A stretch of 64,000 bases of DNA from Pseudomonas sp. A34-9. GTDB lineage: Bacteria; Pseudomonadota; Gammaproteobacteria; Pseudomonadales; Pseudomonadaceae. Made by a program: the position numbers and the translations under genes. This document shows positions 34,588 through 42,751 of this stretch, piece by piece. The stretch covers positions 3,622,501-3,686,500 of the forward strand of contig NZ_CP119967.1 of the NCBI RefSeq assembly GCF_029543085.1, read 5' to 3'. Numbering within the stretch: the first letter of the stretch is position 1; every line of letters starts with the position of its first letter. The notes under the pieces were generated by a model, which was not told where the DNA came from, did no database searches, and worked only from the letters and a program-made list of their open reading frames with translations.

Positions 34588-34662
34588 TGGCAGGGGCGGC
34601 TGGATTCGAACCAACGCATGGCAGGATCAAAACCTGCTGCCTTACCGCTTGGCGACGCCCCT
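34588..34662 (-). tRNA. tRNA-Gln (anticodon TTG)
   Basis: 75 nt including an encoded CCA. The acceptor stem is AGGGGCG/CGCCCCT with G as discriminator base. The D-arm is GCCAAGCGGTAAGGC, the anticodon arm GCAGG-TTTTGAT-CCTGC with TTG at positions 34-36, and the T-arm has GTTCGAATC. All stems pair fully. It is a single tRNA gene with its terminator directly downstream. Confidence 0.95.
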
Positions 34663-34981
34663 ACTGCTCTTCCCAGCTACTTCGTTAGGTTCGCTGTGAG
34701 AACGGGGCGCAATTTACCAAGGTTTTTTTGCTTTGGGAAGCGAGAATTGAAATATTTTTTGTTTTAAAACAGCGACTTATTATTTTGGCCTGAATCAGGC
34801 CCCTGCCGAGTCGTTTCAGGTGCCGTGTATCACACTGTGTACGAACCCCACCGCGACACATCGACTTTCAACAAAGCCGTTCTTCGACACAGGCCAGATA
34901 CGTCTGCGCGCTCCAATGCACGCAAGGTTTCAAGGATTCAGTCAGAACCCTTGGCCAAAGGCTCGCAAAGGAGACGTCACC
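34663..34981. other. 319-bp intergenic region between tRNA-Gln and the hydrolase gene
   Basis: The first 130 bp are AT-rich and should hold the tRNA promoter (minus strand). A GGCCTG-AAT-CAGGCC hairpin lies near 34785-34799 without a T-run on the exit side. No open frame with a ribosome site was seen in the remainder. Confidence 0.4.
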
Positions 34982-36016
34982 ATGAAGATGGCCCTGCACA
35001 CCCGCAAAACCGCTACCGCACTCGGCCTGTCGATGCTGGCTGTATCGCTGTTCGGCGCCTTTGCCAGCGCTCAGGCGCAAACCACTGAAGTGGCCAGCGT
35101 CAGCTACTCCGCGCCCTCGCCCTTCGGTCCGCTGAAACACGTGAAGGCCGGCGTGCTCGACGTCGCCTATGCCGAAACCGGCCCGGCAGATGGCCCGGTG
35201 GTGATCCTGCTGCACGGCTGGCCCTACGACATTCACAGCTACGACGAAGTCGCGCCGTTGCTGGCGGCCAAGGGTTATCGGGTGTTGATGCCCTATGCGC
35301 GCGGTTATGGCGATACGCAATTCCTCTCCAAAGACACCCTGCGCAATGGTCAACCGGCGGCGCTGGCCAGCGACGTCATCGACTTCATGGACGCGCTGAA
35401 GATCAAGCAAGCGGTGCTCGGCGGTTATGACTGGGGCGCACGTTCGGCGGACATCGTTTCGGCGTTGTGGCCGGAACGGGTGAAAGCGCTGGTGTCGGTC
35501 AGCGGTTATTTGATCGGCAATCAGGCTGCCGGGCAAAATCCGCTGCCGCCGAAGGCGGAATTGCAGTGGTGGTATCAGTTTTACTTTGCGACTGACCGTG
35601 GCCGTGCCGGTTACCAGAAAAACACCCATGATTTCGCCAGGCTGATCTGGCAGACCGCTTCACCACAGTGGAAATTTGACGACGCCACGTTCGACCGCAG
35701 CGCCAAAGCGCTGGAGAACCCCGATCACGTCGACATCACCGTGTTCAACTACCGCTGGCGTCTGGGCCTGGTGCAGGGCGAAGCGAAATACGCCGCGCTG
35801 GAGCAGAAACTCGCTACCGCGCCGTCGATCAGCGTGCCGACCATCACCCTTGAAGGCGACGCCAACGGTGCGCCGCACCCGGCGCCCGAGGATTACGCCA
35901 AACGCTTTACCGGCAAGTATCAGTTCCGTTTGATCAACGGCGGGATTGGCCACAACCTGCCGCAGGAGGATCCGCAGGCGTTTGCCAAAGCGGTGATTGA
36001 TGCGGATCACCTGTAG
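34982..36016 (+). CDS. exported alpha/beta hydrolase with Asp nucleophile
   Basis: 344 residues with a signal peptide (LGLSMLAVSLFGAFASAQAQ). The oxyanion motif is HGWP (78-81), the nucleophile Asp150 in GGYDWGARSA and the catalytic His324 in GIGHNLPQE. An Asp in place of Ser puts it with epoxide hydrolases and haloalkane dehalogenases, not with esterases. AAGGAG precedes the ATG. Periplasmic location is unusual for that group; the substrate is unknown. Confidence 0.88.
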   Translation: MKMALHTRKTATALGLSMLAVSLFGAFASAQAQTTEVASVSYSAPSPFGPLKHVKAGVLDVAYAETGPADGPVVILLHGWPYDIHSYDEVAPLLAAKGYRVLMPYARGYGDTQFLSKDTLRNGQPAALASDVIDFMDALKIKQAVLGGYDWGARSADIVSALWPERVKALVSVSGYLIGNQAAGQNPLPPKAELQWWYQFYFATDRGRAGYQKNTHDFARLIWQTASPQWKFDDATFDRSAKALENPDHVDITVFNYRWRLGLVQGEAKYAALEQKLATAPSISVPTITLEGDANGAPHPAPEDYAKRFTGKYQFRLINGGIGHNLPQEDPQAFAKAVIDADHL

Positions 36017-36024
36017 AAACAAAA

Positions 36025-36053
36025 AAGCAGTCAGCCGCAAAGGCTGACTGCTT
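36025..36053 (+). terminator. rho-independent terminator after the hydrolase
   Basis: A 12-bp stem AAGCAGTCAGCC/GGCTGACTGCTT, loop GCAAA, flanked by A and T runs, 8 bp after the stop codon. Confidence 0.8.
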
Positions 36054-36124
36054 GATTGTTTGAGGGTGGGATTGAGGCTTGAGGGATGGTCACGTTGTGC
36101 AGATTGTTTGCCTGAACTGGCGTC

Positions 36125-36189
36125 ATCGCGAGCAGGCGAAGGCCTACAGGTGAACGCATTTCAAATGTAGGCCTTCGCCTGCTCGCGAT
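36125..36189. repeat. 23-bp-arm extragenic palindrome
   Basis: Arms 36125-36147 and 36167-36189 (ATCGCGAGCAGGCGAAGGC...) pair perfectly over 23 bp around a 19-nt loop. This is another family of dispersed palindromes seen in this genus. Confidence 0.8.
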
Positions 36190-36231
36190 CACGCCCGACC
36201 AGACACCCTCAACCCCGACTAACGTGCGCGA

Positions 36232-36588
36232 TCACTCGGTTGGCACAACCAGATCCAACGCCTTGTTCACCGCCAACTCCCCCAACATGACCACTTGCGC
36301 AATGCCCAGCAGGGTATGGCGATTGGGCCCTTCCAGCATTCCGGCAAAATTACCGAGCATGACCGAGGCGGACGCCAGGGAGCCGCAAGCGTTGGTCAGC
36401 AACGACTCGGTGTCTGCTTGCGGGTTGGCCATGAACAGCGCATTGGGCGTATAGGGTGTGGCCATGATTGCGGCAGGCAACAGGTAATGATCAAGCGCAC
36501 GTTCTGCCGCTTCGTGGAGCTTTCTTGAGTTGGGCGATGCGTACGGCGATACCAGGTCTGTGACCGGTGGTTCGGGTGGTTGGGACAT
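36232..36588 (-). CDS. hypothetical protein, DUF6124-like, second of tandem pair
   Basis: 118 residues: LHEAAERALDHYLLP near residue 25, TESLLTNACGSLASASVMLGNFAGMLEG and TLLGIAQVVMLGELAVNKALD. It is clearly paralogous to the gene at 36705-37070, and both match a Pseudomonas family known to me as DUF6124 (no function assigned). TGGAG precedes the ATG at 36588. It is all-helical and soluble. Confidence 0.7.
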   Translation of the reverse strand: MSQPPEPPVTDLVSPYASPNSRKLHEAAERALDHYLLPAAIMATPYTPNALFMANPQADTESLLTNACGSLASASVMLGNFAGMLEGPNRHTLLGIAQVVMLGELAVNKALDLVVPTE

Positions 36589-36704
36589 CAACTGAAACTC
36601 CAGGCAAGAACCGTTTGCGGCTCTTTGATAGAAGGCGTGAAACGCCGCGATCACGACGCTCCCGTGCAATGAGGGGCAAGCCCCCTCACCCATCTACACC
36701 GCGA

Positions 36705-37070
36705 CTAGTGCGGCAAGCGCTGGTTATCCAGAACTCGGCCGACCACCAGCTCGCTGAGCATGATCACCTGTTGCAGGATCAGCATCTTTCGGCGCTGGGA
36801 ACTGTCGATTGAATCGGCAAGTTCACGCGCCATGTCACTGGCGGAAGACAAGGTTTCAGTCGCCTCGACGAGCAGTGTTTCGTTATCCACCGTGGGGTCG
36901 ATGAGGTAGATCTTGCCGGTCTTGCGGGTGGGGATTGAGGTTTTCAGCGCGGAGGGGTTGAGGTAGAAGTTGATCGCGCGGTCGGTGGCCTCTTTGATGT
37001 TTTGAGGTTCGAGTGCGGCGTCGTAAGGGATTGGGTCGGTTTCTGGCGGGTTTGGCGTAATTTTGAACAT
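36705..37070 (-). CDS. hypothetical protein, DUF6124-like, first of tandem pair
   Basis: 121 residues starting MFKITPNPPETDP, with IKEATDRAINFYLNP, NETLLVEATETLSSASDMARELAD and LQQVIMLSELVVGRVLDNQ. Helical, cytoplasmic. The frame runs open 98 codons further upstream, but that part is non-coding leader; the conserved family start is the ATG at 37070. Its GAGTG ribosome site lies inside a 10-bp stem of the leader, so translation may be controlled by RNA folding. Confidence 0.7.
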   Translation of the reverse strand: MFKITPNPPETDPIPYDAALEPQNIKEATDRAINFYLNPSALKTSIPTRKTGKIYLIDPTVDNETLLVEATETLSSASDMARELADSIDSSQRRKMLILQQVIMLSELVVGRVLDNQRLPH

Positions 37071-37420
37071 AGATGACACTCGCTTAGCAAAGAATAAGGA
37101 GCCATCACTCACGCTACCAAACGAGGGTGGTGACCATTGCGCAGGTTGGTAGACCGGTCTAAGCGAGTAAACCCCGGCGCTCCCGAAGGAGCCCCACGCA
37201 TGGCCACCATATAAAACCGAGCCCAGAAAAGAGACTGCATATAGCGGCGCATAACGCTTAGAAGACGGGCTACCAAACCCGATCACTGTTTTGCAGTGAC
37301 AGGGAAACGATACAGCCCGCCTCAAGGCGCGTAAGCCGGCGGATTCTGGCGTACGCGTAGGCAACGGCGCAAGGTGTTGTAGCCGTTATGGCGTAACAGT
37401 GCGTGTAAGTTAAACGTGTG
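37071..37420 (-). ncRNA. candidate structured leader RNA of the DUF6124-like genes
   Basis: Read on the minus strand, the last element before the start codon is a perfect 10-bp stem ACTCGCTTAG (37168-37159) / CTAAGCGAGT (37087-37078). It encloses a 7-bp stem CTACCAA (37152-37146) / TTGGTAG (37120-37114). Further upstream are a GCTCC-TTCG-GGAGC tetraloop hairpin (37192-37179) and a TCACTG-CAAAA-CAGTGA hairpin (37299-37283). The 10-bp stem covers the ribosome site. The open frame through this region is not thought to be coding. The 5' boundary is a guess. Confidence 0.5.
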
Positions 37421-37507
37421 CGCGAAATGGTGTTTAAACAGCCTGCACGCCCTGGTGCTGGGGTGCCTTGGCAAAGAGTTGGGTCAGATCGCGTTATTGC
37501 CATCAGT

Positions 37508-38302
37508 TCATTTTAAGTGTGGGCCTGATAAAGCGTAGCGGCTTGCCTCTGCCATCAAGTCATCACACATAGGATTCGCCTTGAGGACGTGTGCAGCCGG
37601 GTCGATTATCGACAAACCCAGCGACGTCTCTTCTGTGGCGCAAGTCCAGACTTCTCCCATCGGCCCGACAATCTGGCTTTCACCTCGGAATGTCGCCTCT
37701 GCGCCCGCGTACATTTCCATACCCGTACGATTGGCACAGATCAGCGGAGTGGCGTTTTCCATTGCGCGAATGCGCGCAAGCTGGGTTGTCCAAGGCCCAC
37801 CATAGTTGGCTGGACAACACAGTAACTGCGCACCTTGGCGCACTAACAGGCGAGCGGCTTCTGGCATCCAAAGGTCGAAACAGGTAAGAACGCCGAAACG
37901 GCAGATTCCGTCATCGAAACACGCTAATGAATCGCCCGGGGTGAAGATCAGCTTTTCTATACGAGACAGGTGGCACTTGCGCTGTTTTCCCAGCCAGCGC
38001 CCGCGCGATACGACAATCGCCGTATTATAGATTTGATCGCCGTCACGCTCGGCGATGCCCGCAATCAGCGTTGCATTCTTTTCTGCCGACAGCTGCAGTA
38101 AAAACTGCGCCGTTGGCCCATCGAGCGCCGATTCAGCATGAAGAAACAATGCCTCACGCGAGCCGTGAAAGTAGCCGATGGTGCAAAGCTCGGGCATTAC
38201 CAAGAGATCAAATTGTGCCGAGCCAACGGCATCGCGAATTTTATTGAAATTTGCTGCTGGGTCGCCAAATGAAACCGGGTACTGCAAAAAAGCGGTCAGC
38301 AT
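37508..38302 (-). CDS. carbon-nitrogen hydrolase (nitrilase superfamily)
   Basis: 264 residues. The catalytic triad is visible: Glu38 (VMPELCTIGY), Lys109 (GKQRKCHL) and Cys141 (VLTCFDLWMPE). It hydrolyses a linear amide or N-carbamoyl compound in the cytoplasm. GGAAGAA precedes the ATG at 38302. It lies beside the agmatine/polyamine genes, but is clearly different from aguB further on, so it may act on another amide such as an omega-amidase substrate. Confidence 0.88.
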   Translation of the reverse strand: MLTAFLQYPVSFGDPAANFNKIRDAVGSAQFDLLVMPELCTIGYFHGSREALFLHAESALDGPTAQFLLQLSAEKNATLIAGIAERDGDQIYNTAIVVSRGRWLGKQRKCHLSRIEKLIFTPGDSLACFDDGICRFGVLTCFDLWMPEAARLLVRQGAQLLCCPANYGGPWTTQLARIRAMENATPLICANRTGMEMYAGAEATFRGESQIVGPMGEVWTCATEETSLGLSIIDPAAHVLKANPMCDDLMAEASRYALSGPHLK

Positions 38303-38485
38303 GAATTCTTCCAACCATTATGGGGAGGCGTCTGGGCCCGGAATTATCTTGCATTGGGCGGCGTCAGGTCTGGACTATATCTTTACCGGATGTCAGGCAA
38401 GCCACCCGCGCCGCATCGGACCAGTCAACCGTAAACAACGTCGGTCTGGAAATCCGAAGTGAACTTGGGCTGGTAACGGCTTGGG

Positions 38486-39508
38486 TTATTTGACCAGGCG
38501 TTTCTCTTTTGACGGGCGATAACCAAAATACGAGCTATAGCATTTGCTGAAATGACTCGGCGAGACGAAGCCACACGCCACCAGCACTTCCACCTGCGAC
38601 AACTCGGTGTGTTGCAACAGTCGCCGCGCCTCGGTAATGCGCAGTTCCAGGTAATAACGCTGCGGGGTGGTACCTAGTTGTTCCTTGAACAAGCGTTCGA
38701 GCTGACGGCGGGATCGACCGGCGTAAACCGCCAGTTGTTCCAGCTCCAGCGGCTCTTCGAGGTTGGCGTCCATCAACTTCACCACTTCACGCAGCGGCGC
38801 ACTGACGCAGATGTTTTCATCCGGTTTGATCCGCCGATACCGCGACTCTTCAAACGCCAGAATATCTTCGATACCCTCGACCAGCGCCTTGCCGTGCAAG
38901 CCTTTGATCCAGTCCAGCGCCATGTGGAACGCCCCGGACGGGCTCGACGCGGTGAGCCGGTCGCGATCAATGACGTAGGGTTCGCTGCTGACTTGCGTGG
39001 CCTTGGCAATCTCGGTGAGCGCCGGACGATGTTCCGGGTGGATCGCGCAGCGGTAGCCGTCGAGCAAACCAGCGCGGCCTAGAAACCACGCGCCATTCCA
39101 TAACCCGGCGAGACTGACGCCCCGCTCCGCCGCCGTGCGCAACAGACTGGTCAACTCATCCGTGGCCTTCAGTTCGGTGCGATAACCTCCACACACCACC
39201 AGCAGATCCAGCTCCTGAAGCGCCGCCGGATCAATCCGTGCATCCGGGCGAATGACCAAACCCAGATCACTCACCACCTCACCCTCACCTAATCCGAATG
39301 TACGCGAAGCAAACAGCTCTGCACGCAACAGATTGGCGGTGATGATCGTGTCCAGCGCCTGGGTGAAGGCCGGCAGTGAAAAGTGTTCGAGCAGCAGAAA
39401 ACCGGTGCGGGTCACGCGGGTGTCAGCGGATTGCTCATTCAGATAGCGGAGGTTTTTCCCCTTCATGCCTCCGCTGAATTGGCGTCGTTCGATCAAGTTC
39501 GGGTCCAT
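38486..39508 (-). CDS. GlxA-type (DJ-1/PfpI + AraC) transcriptional regulator
   Basis: 340 residues. An N-terminal class-I glutamine-amidotransferase-like domain (residues about 35-205, LDLLVVCGGYRTEL, GVSLAGLWNGAWFLGRAGLLDG, with Trp-Asn where catalytic members have Cys) and a C-terminal AraC HTH (LELEQLAVYAGRSRRQLERLFKEQLGTTPQRYYLELRITEARRLL). Similar to arginine/choline-type regulators such as ArgR and GbdR of Pseudomonas. It lies next to the agmatine genes and probably regulates them. Start uncertain between 39508 and the Met at 39466. Confidence 0.85.
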   Translation of the reverse strand: MDPNLIERRQFSGGMKGKNLRYLNEQSADTRVTRTGFLLLEHFSLPAFTQALDTIITANLLRAELFASRTFGLGEGEVVSDLGLVIRPDARIDPAALQELDLLVVCGGYRTELKATDELTSLLRTAAERGVSLAGLWNGAWFLGRAGLLDGYRCAIHPEHRPALTEIAKATQVSSEPYVIDRDRLTASSPSGAFHMALDWIKGLHGKALVEGIEDILAFEESRYRRIKPDENICVSAPLREVVKLMDANLEEPLELEQLAVYAGRSRRQLERLFKEQLGTTPQRYYLELRITEARRLLQHTELSQVEVLVACGFVSPSHFSKCYSSYFGYRPSKEKRLVK

Positions 39509-39558
39509 CGGTCATGTTGTTATGCGCCGATAGTTGGCTTGATCCGCGTCAGAGTCAA

Positions 39559-40680
39559 TCACGCCTGTGGTTGATGACTGGTGACGCAGTGAATTCCGCC
39601 ACCCCCGGCGGCGATGGCATCGATGTTCAGCTGGACGATTTCGCGCTGCGGATACAACTGCGAGAGCAGATCGAAGGCCTTTTTGTCTGCCGCTTTATCG
39701 CCGAACTCCGGGGCGATAATCGCGCCATTGATCACGAAGTAATTGATGTAGCCGGCGGCGAAGTCGGGATTGTTCTGGTTGAACTTGCTTTTGCGCGGCT
39801 TCAGCGGCGGCGACATCGTGTGGATCTGCAGTTTGCGACCGTCAGCGTCCGTGGCGTTTTTGAGGATTTCCAGGTGCGCCAGCGTGACCTTGTGATCGTA
39901 GGATTCGGGGTCGGTGTCGAGGTTGGCAAGTACCACGCCGGGTTTGATGAAGCGTGCATAGAAATCGACGTGGGCATCGGTGATGTCTTTGTTCTTGATC
40001 CCCGGCAGCCAGATGATTTTGCGCAGGCCCAGACGTTCCTTCAATTCAGCCTCGACGTCAGCCTTGCTCCAGTCAGGGTTGCGGTTGCTGTTGATCCAGC
40101 TGCTCTCGGTCATGATCCCGGTGCCATGGCCATCGACTTCGATGCCGCCGCCCTCGCCCACCAGTTCGCTGCGCTGATAGGTCGCTTGCGCATCGTCGGC
40201 CACAAGTCGGGCGATTTTCGCGTCTTTGCTGTGCTGCAGTTTGTTGCCCCAGCCGCTGAAGTTGAAGTCCACGGCACCGAGCCCGCCCTTGTCGTCGATG
40301 ACGAAATTGGCGCTGATGTCGCGCATCCAGATGTCATCGAGTGCAGCGGTGACATAAGTGATGTTGCGTGTGCCGCAGAACTCTTCGGCGATGCTGCGCT
40401 CGTTTTTACGGCAGAACACGGTGACCGGTTCAAACCGGGCGATGGCGCGGGCGACGCGGCCGAGGGCTTCTCGCACGTCTTCGGTGAAGTCTTCCCAGAT
40501 CGCATCTTGCGCGCCGAAAGCGATGTAGGCGCGCTCATGTTTGTCGCCCTCGTCGGGCATGAACCAGCGGCCCTGCGCATCCGCGAGTACGGTGCGCGGC
40601 GACAGGCCGAGGCCCATGACCGCAGCACTGACACCGGCAACCACCGAGGCCTGTTTGATGAAATCGCGACGAGTCGTCAT
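39559..40680 (-). CDS. Tat-exported agmatine deiminase family protein
   Basis: 373 residues with a twin-arginine signal (TTRRDFIKQASVVAGVSAAVMGLGL). Peptidyl-arginine/agmatine deiminase fold: WMRDISANFV, GEGGGIEVDG, TDAHVDFYARF and the nucleophile Cys365 in GGGGIHCVTSHQ. AGGAAACG lies before the ATG. It is about 40 residues longer at the N-terminus than needed for the fold because of the signal. A periplasmic agmatine deiminase would convert agmatine to N-carbamoylputrescine and ammonia before uptake. It is the last gene of the aguA-aguB-binding protein operon. Confidence 0.87.
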   Translation of the reverse strand: MTTRRDFIKQASVVAGVSAAVMGLGLSPRTVLADAQGRWFMPDEGDKHERAYIAFGAQDAIWEDFTEDVREALGRVARAIARFEPVTVFCRKNERSIAEEFCGTRNITYVTAALDDIWMRDISANFVIDDKGGLGAVDFNFSGWGNKLQHSKDAKIARLVADDAQATYQRSELVGEGGGIEVDGHGTGIMTESSWINSNRNPDWSKADVEAELKERLGLRKIIWLPGIKNKDITDAHVDFYARFIKPGVVLANLDTDPESYDHKVTLAHLEILKNATDADGRKLQIHTMSPPLKPRKSKFNQNNPDFAAGYINYFVINGAIIAPEFGDKAADKKAFDLLSQLYPQREIVQLNIDAIAAGGGGIHCVTSHQPQA

Positions 40681-40733
40681 GTGTACGTTTCCTGAATATC
40701 GGTAAAGGCCGGCGATTGCTCGCCGGCCATGGA

Positions 40734-41837
40734 TCATTGGCCGGTGGCAGTCTTGAATTTGGTCCAGGTGCGCATGCGTGCGCGCATATCGGCCTGGGAA
40801 ATGTCCTTGCCGGTAATCAACCGAGAGTAGGTCGCTTCGTCGAGATAGATGTCCGGGTTGTCGCGCATCACCGCATCGACACCGGCCCGCGCCTTGGCGC
40901 TGGACGTCGGGTAACCGGTGGCGTTGCTGATTGCCGCCATGTTCTCCGGGCGCATGACGAAGTTGATGAACGCGTAGGCGTATTCCGGGTGCCGGGCGTC
41001 CACGGGAATGGCCATGGTATCCATCCAGATCGTCGTGCCTTCGCGAGGTACTCGGTACTGGAATCTGGTGTGTTTGCCGGCGCTGTCCGAGGTGCGTTGC
41101 GCCTGGGTCATGTCACCGCTGTAGCCGAGGGACAGGCACAGATTGCCGTTGACCAGATCGGTCACTGGTTGCGACTGGAACTTGCGGATGTACGGTCGCA
41201 GTTTCATCAGTAAATCACTGGCTGCGGCCAGATCCGCCGGTTTCGCGCTGCGCGGATCGCGGCCAAGGTAATTGAGTACGACGGCGAGTACTTCGTCCGG
41301 CGAGTCGATCACCGAGATACCGCAGCTGGCGAACTTCGCGGCCAGCTCCGGCTTGAACAGCATGTAAAGAATGTTGACCGGCGCATCGGCCATGCGCTGT
41401 TTGATCTGCTCTTCGTTGTAGGTCAGGCCGATGGTGCCCCAGGTGTAGGGGACCGTGGCTTTTTGCGAGTGCTCGTAGTGGCTGCGCAGTTTCCGTAAAC
41501 CGGGCTCGATGTCATCCATTGCCGTGAGCTTCGATTGATCCAGCGCCATCAGGCTGCCGGCGCGTACCAAGCGTTCGGCCACGGTGTCGCCGGGAAAGAT
41601 CAGGTCGTAACCGCTGCCGCCGGACAGCATCTTCGCCTCTAGCGTTTCGCTGCCATCGAGAACGTCGTAGATCACCTTGATCCCGGTTTCGGCGGTGAAA
41701 CGGCTCAGGGAGTCTTCGGCGAAATAATCGGCCCAGTTGTACAGCCGCAGGGTTTTATCTTCGGCGTGCAGCGACGGCATGAAGCAGGTCAATGCCAGGC
41801 CAATCGCACCGAGCAAGCGTTTGTGGTGGGTAACCAT
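40734..41837 (-). CDS. polyamine-type periplasmic binding protein (PotF/SpuD-like)
   Basis: 367 residues with a signal peptide (LLGAIGLALTCFMPSLHA). The mature protein starts DKTLRLYNWADYFAEDSLSRFTAETGIKV, the hallmark of putrescine/spermidine binding proteins, and has the YDLIFPGDTVAERLV and NILYMLFKPELAAKF segments. The start is the ATG at 41837, 2 bp after the aguB stop, with AAGGGG upstream. No permease or ATPase gene accompanies it, so it must share a transporter encoded elsewhere or act as a sensor. Confidence 0.88.
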   Translation of the reverse strand: MVTHHKRLLGAIGLALTCFMPSLHAEDKTLRLYNWADYFAEDSLSRFTAETGIKVIYDVLDGSETLEAKMLSGGSGYDLIFPGDTVAERLVRAGSLMALDQSKLTAMDDIEPGLRKLRSHYEHSQKATVPYTWGTIGLTYNEEQIKQRMADAPVNILYMLFKPELAAKFASCGISVIDSPDEVLAVVLNYLGRDPRSAKPADLAAASDLLMKLRPYIRKFQSQPVTDLVNGNLCLSLGYSGDMTQAQRTSDSAGKHTRFQYRVPREGTTIWMDTMAIPVDARHPEYAYAFINFVMRPENMAAISNATGYPTSSAKARAGVDAVMRDNPDIYLDEATYSRLITGKDISQADMRARMRTWTKFKTATGQ

Positions 41838-41839
41838 AA

Positions 41840-42748
41840 TCAAACCCCTTGAGTGTTCCAGCGTGCATGGAGGTGGCGGCCGTCCTGACTCAGCAGCGGC
41901 CCGTACATGTCCGGGCGACGATCGCGGTAGATGCCCCAGTTCAAACGCTCTTCGCGCATCGCGGTCAGATCAACGCTGTGCACCCGCACACCGGTGCTGT
42001 CGCGGTCGGCTTCGGCGAGCAACTGGCCTTTGTGGTCGCTGATGAACGACGAGCCGTAGAAGCTCATTTGCAGGTTCGGATCGGTGGTCGCGACTTCGCG
42101 CCCGACCCGGTTCGCCGCCACCACCGGCAGCAGATTGGCAGCGGCATGGCCGCGCATGGTCATCTGCCAATGGTCGCGAGAATCCAGCGCCGCACAGCCA
42201 GGTTCCGAGCCGATGGCGGTCGGATACAGCAGCACTTCGGCGCCCATCAACGCCAGGCAACGGGCGGTTTCCGGGAACCACTGATCCCAACAGATGCCGA
42301 CGCCGAAGCGCCCGAACGCGGTGTCCCAGACTTTGAAACCGGTGTCGCCGGGGCTGAAATACTCCTTCTCCTGATAACCGATGGCGTTGGGGATGTGAGT
42401 CTTGCGATACACACCCAACAGACGCCCGTCAGCATCGGCCACGCTCAGGGAATTGAAGTAGGCATTGCCGGCCTTCTCGAACCAGCTCAACGGCAACACC
42501 ACGCCCAGCTCACGGGCCAGCGCGGCGAAGCGAGCCAGCACGCGGCTGTCGCGACACTCCTCGGCCAAGGCCATGTGTTTATGGCTTTGTTCGATGCAGA
42601 AGTACGGCGTGGCGAACAGTTCCTGCAGCAGGATCACCTGTGCGCCCTGCTTCGCCGCGTCGCGAACAAGTTGCTCGGCACGATCAAGGTTGCTCGATAA
42701 ATCCCAGGTGCACGGCATCTGGGTGGTGGCGAGGGTCAGTAAGGACAT
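41840..42748 (-). CDS. aguB: N-carbamoylputrescine amidase
   Basis: 302 residues. The nitrilase triad is Glu43 (LLQELFATPYF), Lys116 (YRKTHIPNAIGYQEKEYFSPGDTGF, a diagnostic AguB stretch) and Cys153 (GICWDQWFPE). It hydrolyses N-carbamoylputrescine to putrescine, CO2 and NH3. GGAGGGG precedes the ATG, 3 bp after the aguA stop. Second step of the agmatine deiminase pathway. Confidence 0.93.
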   Translation of the reverse strand: MSLLTLATTQMPCTWDLSSNLDRAEQLVRDAAKQGAQVILLQELFATPYFCIEQSHKHMALAEECRDSRVLARFAALARELGVVLPLSWFEKAGNAYFNSLSVADADGRLLGVYRKTHIPNAIGYQEKEYFSPGDTGFKVWDTAFGRFGVGICWDQWFPETARCLALMGAEVLLYPTAIGSEPGCAALDSRDHWQMTMRGHAAANLLPVVAANRVGREVATTDPNLQMSFYGSSFISDHKGQLLAEADRDSTGVRVHSVDLTAMREERLNWGIYRDRRPDMYGPLLSQDGRHLHARWNTQGV

Positions 42749-42751
42749 TGC

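Noticed and set aside
32747..34630. 627-aa minus-strand frame across rlhA and the tRNA
   Set aside because: rlhA on the plus strand matches its family end to end. The antisense frame crosses the terminator and tRNA and is a codon-bias effect.
36125..36189. possible CRISPR-like or attachment-site repeat
   Set aside because: It is a single palindrome with complementary arms, not a set of spaced direct repeats, and no integrase or cas gene is present.
37071..37364. N-terminal extension of the DUF6124-like protein
   Set aside because: The region is filled with paired stems and the family start is at 37070, so it is better read as leader RNA than as coding.
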